Source: Rubrivivax sp. (lineage in GTDB: Bacteria > Pseudomonadota > Gammaproteobacteria > Burkholderiales > Burkholderiaceae_C). From it: a DNA stretch of 49,645 bases. A program made the position numbers and the translations under genes. Shown here piece by piece: positions 45,905 to 49,645 of this stretch. The DNA lies in assembly GCA_004210455.1 (NCBI GenBank), contig SEFA01000044.1, positions 1 through 49,645 on the forward strand, read 5' to 3'. Under the pieces are notes generated by a model. The model saw only the letters and a list, made by a program, of their open reading frames with translations, did no database searches and had not been told where the DNA came from. Within the stretch, counting starts at the first letter, position 1; each line of letters starts with the position of its first letter.

Positions 45905-48900
45905 ATGACCACGACCAACCCCAACCTCCCCTCCCCGTCGTCTATCGAGACCGGCAGACGGCCAGCCACGGCCAAGATCCAGGCCCCGCTCTCCAAGGTG
46001 AGAGACATCCGCGTCCTGGACACCGACCTCGTGATCACCCTCGAGTCCGGCGAGACAGCGGTCGTGCCCGACGGCGCGATCCGATCGATGACCGACCCGA
46101 CCTTCGCTCTCCAGTTCGAGGACAGCGAGGTGCCCGGCAGTGTGTTGCTGCGCCAGGCGGGCCGCATGGAAATCGGGGAGCTGTCCTCGGTCGCCGTCAG
46201 CACGCCGGCTCGCAAGGACGACACGATGTGGCTGAACGGATCGACCGCCCGCGCCGCCGCGCCATCCGGCGATGTGGGTGGGGACGTCGCCGCACCGGGC
46301 GCGGCGCCCTCGCCAGCGGAGCGGTCCTGGGCGGAGAAGTGGTCGCCCTGGGCGACCCTGGGAGCCGGCGTGGCCGGTCTGGGAATCGCTGCCGCCGGGG
46401 CCGGTGGGAGCAAGGGAGGCACCACTCCGGCGGCGGCTCCGCCGGCTGCGGCGGCTCCGCCTGCCGAGCCGGCAGCGACGCCCGCGCCGTTCACCGTGTA
46501 CGGCACCGTGACCGGGGGGCCCGTCGTGGCCGGCAACGACCTGCGGGTGGAGGTCAGAGGTGCCGATGGCAAGCTGCTCGGCATTGGCTCCATCGACGCC
46601 AGCGGCCGCTACCAGATCGCCGGCCTGCCGGGCGGTTATCACGGGGCACTGCTGGTCACCATCGCCAGCGACGGCAACGCAGGCGACTATCGCGACGAGG
46701 CGACCGGTCTGGCCGTCGATCTCAAGACGCCGTGGCGCGCCGCGACTTCGCGCAACGACGAGCCCCAGGTCAAGGTGAACGTCACGCCGGTCACCGAACT
46801 CGCCGTTCAGTCGATGAAGCTGCCCCCGGAGAACTCCTTGCCGGATGCGGCCACGGTGTCCAAGACCAACGCCGCGATCGCGAAGCTGCTCGGCATGGGA
46901 GACGCCGAGCTCACGCAACGTGCGCCGCTCGCCACCGTCGATCAAGCCGGCAACGCCGCCAAGGCCGACGACTACGGTCGTCTGCTCGCGATCCTCTCGG
47001 GTCTGGAGAAGGTCGATGCCCAGGGAGGCGCCGACGGCGGAAGCGCGCAGGCGCAGCTTGCCAAATTCCTCGATGAGGGCGGCGACACCTGGCACTGGAA
47101 AACCACCGCCGACGACGGCACTGTCCTCGGGGAACGGTTGACCCAAGCCTTCAACAGCTTGTCCGCCCCGGACCGGTCGGCGGCTACGCTCGCCGTGATG
47201 AACAAGGCTTTCGGTCTCCAGGCCGACGGCGGAACGCCCCGCGTGAGCGGTGTCTCGTTCGCCGGTGTCGACGCGCAGGGCCACGACAAGCAGGACCAGC
47301 TCGCCATCGGCGACAAGCTCCGCGTGGCGGTGTCCGGCGACGTGGCGCTGTATGCACTCGGAAACGCGACGATCAGCTTGAAGATCGGCGATCGCAACGT
47401 CGATGCTGCCTTCGTCGGCCAGCGCGAAGACGGCGCCTTGATCTTCGAGTACACCGTGTCGAAAGGCGACTTCGCTCCGCAGGACGGCGTGACTGTGGTC
47501 GGCATGAAATCCGACGCCGGCAGCGCCCTGGTCGGCGCGTCGGGGACCGCGGTGTCCAGCGACATGCCGGCCGCGACTGCGGCCAGCCACCTCGCCGTGG
47601 GTTTGCCCGTCGATGCGGCTGATTGGTCGCTCGCGTCTGGAGACGACACGGGTCTCGATGCCGCCGATCGGATCACGCAGAAGAGCACACTGCGAGTTGT
47701 GGTGTCGGGACAGCCCGGCAACACGGTGCACCTGTTCGACGACTTGAACGGCAATGGTCAGGTCGACGACGGCGAGGAACTCGGCTCAGTGCTGATCAAG
47801 CCGGGCAAGGTCTCCGGTGTGATGTCGGCCACGTTGAACGCAGGCAGCCATTCCCTGGGCGTCTACCAGACCGACGATTCGCAGCGGACGGGGCCCGTTT
47901 CGGCCATCAGGAGCGTCGTCGTCGACACGCAGACGACGGCGCCGCTGATGCAACTCGCCGGCGAACACGCCACTTCGGATGACGGCACGATGGTGGCCCT
48001 CGAGAGCAAGTTGACGCTGCGCATCGACGCCGAGGTCGGCAGCGACGTCACGGCGTATGCCGACAAGAACGGCAACGGCGTGTTCGATGCCGCCGATCAG
48101 GTGCTGACGCACTATCTGCAGACCGAAGCCCAGCAGACGGTGCACGCCGACATGCCGTTGGACGACGGCAAGGTCATGGTAGGTGTCGCAGTCACCGACG
48201 CCGCCGGCAATCAGGCGGCGTCCGCGCCGCGCGCCGTGACGGTATCCGCACATCCCCTCGCGGCCCCGCAGCTGCAGTTGATGCCCGGGGACGATACCGG
48301 CACGAACGACGCCGATGGGAGGACGCAGCTGTCGCGGGTGCACATCATCGCCTCCGGCCCGTCCGGCACGCAGCTCGTCGTGTTCGACGACAAGAACGAC
48401 AACGGCGTTGAGGACAACGGAGAGCGGATCGGCACCGGCACATTGCAAGCCGGTGAGACGTCAACGACCTTGCAGGTGACACTGACGGAAGACACCCATC
48501 ATCTGCGTGCCTTCCTGGTCAACGACTACGGCATCGCTGGCAACGTGTCCGCCAATCTGACGGTCGAGGTCGACCTCACCGCACCGGTTAAACCGACCAT
48601 CGAGTTGGACGCGGCGAGTGATACCGGCATTGCCGGGGACAAGATCACTGCGGCCCACCAGGCGACCCTGAATTTGCACGGTGAGGCGGTGGCCAGCTTC
48701 GATGTCTTCGAGGACGTCAACAACAACGGCGTGATGGATGAGGGAGAGCACCGCAAGGATGGCGTGTTCGGCGATGACGGATCCGCTTCGGTGACAGTCA
48801 CGACCACCCCGGGCGCCAGCCACTTCGTGGCAGTGAGCCACGATGCCGTCGGCAACGCCAGTCAGGCAGCAACGCTGGACGTGCAAGTCATCGCGGGCCT

Positions 48901-49645
48901 GCCCCCCGCTGCATCCCCGCAACTGCTGACGTTGGACGCGCGGCATGGTTATGACGGTGATCCCACCGACGGCCTCGTGATCAACGGCGCCAGCTCCGGC
49001 GAGAAGCTCACCGCCGCCCACCTCGGCCTCATCGCCGACGTCGGCGCCGCAGACGTTTTGATCAGCACAACCTCCCTGGAGAACCTGCAGGTATTCCGCG
49101 ACGGGCAGCCGCTGTCGACTTCCGACATCTTCACGCTGAAGGAACTGGCGGATGGTCGGATCACCGTGCGCTACTCGCAAAGCGACGCCTCGCTGGCAGC
49201 GAGCGGCACGTTCGCGGACGCGGACTTCCTCGTCTCGCGGCCCAGCGCCACCACCGACACCGAAGCTCATCATCTCAATCTCGCCATGCTTCATGACAAG
49301 GGCGCGGTGATTTTTGCCGATGGGTCCGGGGACGGCGGCAGGACCTCTCCGCTCTCCAGCTCCGCCGGCGGCGCCGGCGGAGCTGGCGGGAGTGGCGCGG
49401 ACCACCTGCTCGGCACGGCGGCAGGCGATCTGATCTTCGGCGACGGCTCGGGCGGGGGCGGCGGCATGAAGGGCGCAAAGGGCAACGGCGCCGGCGGCAG
49501 CGGCGGCGGAGCGGCGGATGTGATCCACGGGGGCGACGGGAACGATGTCATCTTCGGCGACGGCTTCGCGGGTGACGTCGGGGCGCAATCAGGCGGCGAC
49601 GGCGGTTACGGCGGCGGCGGCGGCGGCGGTGTCAACGGGTACTAC
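45905..49645 (+). CDS. Giant BapA/RTX-type secreted adhesin, 5' part (partial)
   Basis: The frame is open from ATG 45905 to the last base, 1247 residues so far. The N-terminus (about 15-90) resembles the BapA prefix (VRDIRVLDTDLVITLESGET, VVPDGA). A Gly/Ala-rich hydrophobic segment is near 155-180, followed by a beta-sandwich-like domain (about 200-290) and a helical region. Four Ig-like repeats then carry EF-hand loops starting at D613, D720, D829 and D937, with spacings of 107, 109 and 108. From about residue 1150 a Gly-rich region begins with RTX-like DLIFGDG and GGDGNDVIFGDG. These features fit a type I secreted, calcium-stabilised surface adhesin whose C-terminal secretion signal lies beyond the window. 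No classical signal peptide is present. Confidence 0.9.
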   Translation, partial: MTTTNPNLPSPSSIETGRRPATAKIQAPLSKVRDIRVLDTDLVITLESGETAVVPDGAIRSMTDPTFALQFEDSEVPGSVLLRQAGRMEIGELSSVAVSTPARKDDTMWLNGSTARAAAPSGDVGGDVAAPGAAPSPAERSWAEKWSPWATLGAGVAGLGIAAAGAGGSKGGTTPAAAPPAAAAPPAEPAATPAPFTVYGTVTGGPVVAGNDLRVEVRGADGKLLGIGSIDASGRYQIAGLPGGYHGALLVTIASDGNAGDYRDEATGLAVDLKTPWRAATSRNDEPQVKVNVTPVTELAVQSMKLPPENSLPDAATVSKTNAAIAKLLGMGDAELTQRAPLATVDQAGNAAKADDYGRLLAILSGLEKVDAQGGADGGSAQAQLAKFLDEGGDTWHWKTTADDGTVLGERLTQAFNSLSAPDRSAATLAVMNKAFGLQADGGTPRVSGVSFAGVDAQGHDKQDQLAIGDKLRVAVSGDVALYALGNATISLKIGDRNVDAAFVGQREDGALIFEYTVSKGDFAPQDGVTVVGMKSDAGSALVGASGTAVSSDMPAATAASHLAVGLPVDAADWSLASGDDTGLDAADRITQKSTLRVVVSGQPGNTVHLFDDLNGNGQVDDGEELGSVLIKPGKVSGVMSATLNAGSHSLGVYQTDDSQRTGPVSAIRSVVVDTQTTAPLMQLAGEHATSDDGTMVALESKLTLRIDAEVGSDVTAYADKNGNGVFDAADQVLTHYLQTEAQQTVHADMPLDDGKVMVGVAVTDAAGNQAASAPRAVTVSAHPLAAPQLQLMPGDDTGTNDADGRTQLSRVHIIASGPSGTQLVVFDDKNDNGVEDNGERIGTGTLQAGETSTTLQVTLTEDTHHLRAFLVNDYGIAGNVSANLTVEVDLTAPVKPTIELDAASDTGIAGDKITAAHQATLNLHGEAVASFDVFEDVNNNGVMDEGEHRKDGVFGDDGSASVTVTTTPGASHFVAVSHDAVGNASQAATLDVQVIAGLPPAASPQLLTLDARHGYDGDPTDGLVINGASSGEKLTAAHLGLIADVGAADVLISTTSLENLQVFRDGQPLSTSDIFTLKELADGRITVRYSQSDASLAASGTFADADFLVSRPSATTDTEAHHLNLAMLHDKGAVIFADGSGDGGRTSPLSSSAGGAGGAGGSGADHLLGTAAGDLIFGDGSGGGGGMKGAKGNGAGGSGGGAADVIHGGDGNDVIFGDGFAGDVGAQSGGDGGYGGGGGGGVNGYY
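47741..48748 (+). repeat. Four EF-hand-bearing adhesin repeats
   Basis: Four 12-residue calcium loops of the pattern D-x-N-x-N-G-x-x-D-x-x-E/D lie at 47741-47776, 48062-48097, 48389-48424 and 48713-48748. They fall about every 108 residues (321-327 bases). The third residue is Asn and the fifth Asn in all four; the last is Glu in three and Asp in one. Flanking sequence includes DDTG or SDTG before and AGNQA/VGNAS near the end of each unit. Confidence 0.85.

Noticed and set aside
44654-47731. Long minus-strand open frame opposite the channel and adhesin genes
   Set aside because: No known motif. The plus-strand frames have membrane-channel motifs, a BapA-like prefix and calcium loops.

Overview
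This is a GC-rich stretch of a bacterial chromosome with dense, operon-packed coding on both strands. The gene set points to a betaproteobacterium of the order Burkholderiales, probably of the Rubrivivax/Roseateles/Mitsuaria type: minC-minD-minE, metG followed by a DUF3460 gene and scpA, large LivM permeases, and several beta-oxidation and acyl-CoA genes. That placement is inference from gene content and protein character, not from a phylogeny. No rRNA, tRNA, CRISPR array, transposase or phage gene was seen.

Layout. (1) 41-7906: a plus-strand cluster of a TonB-dependent outer-membrane receptor, two tandem beta-lactamase-fold serine hydrolases with a four-helix membrane tail, and an M81 (MlrC-like) metallopeptidase. 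Together these look like an uptake and hydrolysis route for an unusual peptide or amide. (2) 7935-10509: small genes (orphan XRE regulator, 50-residue basic protein, CsbD, tautomerase) and an HI0933-type flavoprotein. (3) 10681-15987: a minus-strand series of MDR oxidoreductase, GNAT, glutathione-transferase-like protein, SDR and a hybrid solute-sensing histidine kinase. (4) 16242-18333: two tandem paralogous proteins of no recognised family, the second carrying tyrosine motifs that resemble host kinase/SH2 targets. (5) 18347-24796: a tight minus-strand beta-oxidation operon (FadB-like fusion, thiolase, acyl-CoA dehydrogenase, SDR, thioesterase) with a palindrome upstream. (6) 25039-33720: a membrane-anchored protein, a third unknown protein, and a Liv-type ABC importer (livJHMGF) next to an acyl-CoA ligase. 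The two ATPases of this importer have complementary changes that would make one ATP site degenerate. (7) 34002-37596: a chemoreceptor and the min division-site operon. (8) 37597-38532: a long gene-free stretch with DnaA-box-like 9-mers. (9) 38533-42880: an SBF-like transporter, metG, DUF3460 and scpA. (10) 42918-49645: a NarL-type response regulator, a MaoC hydratase, a MotA/ExbB-type proton channel protein, and the first 1247 residues of a giant BapA/RTX-type secreted adhesin that runs off the window.

The most unusual items are the proton-channel/giant-adhesin pair (reminiscent of SiiAB-SiiE), the asymmetric LivF/LivG ATPase pair, the TonB/S12/M81 cluster, the unknown paralogue family with tyrosine motifs, and the DnaA-box-bearing gap next to minC. 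Many genes have long open antisense frames because of the high GC; these were discarded in favour of frames with recognisable protein families.
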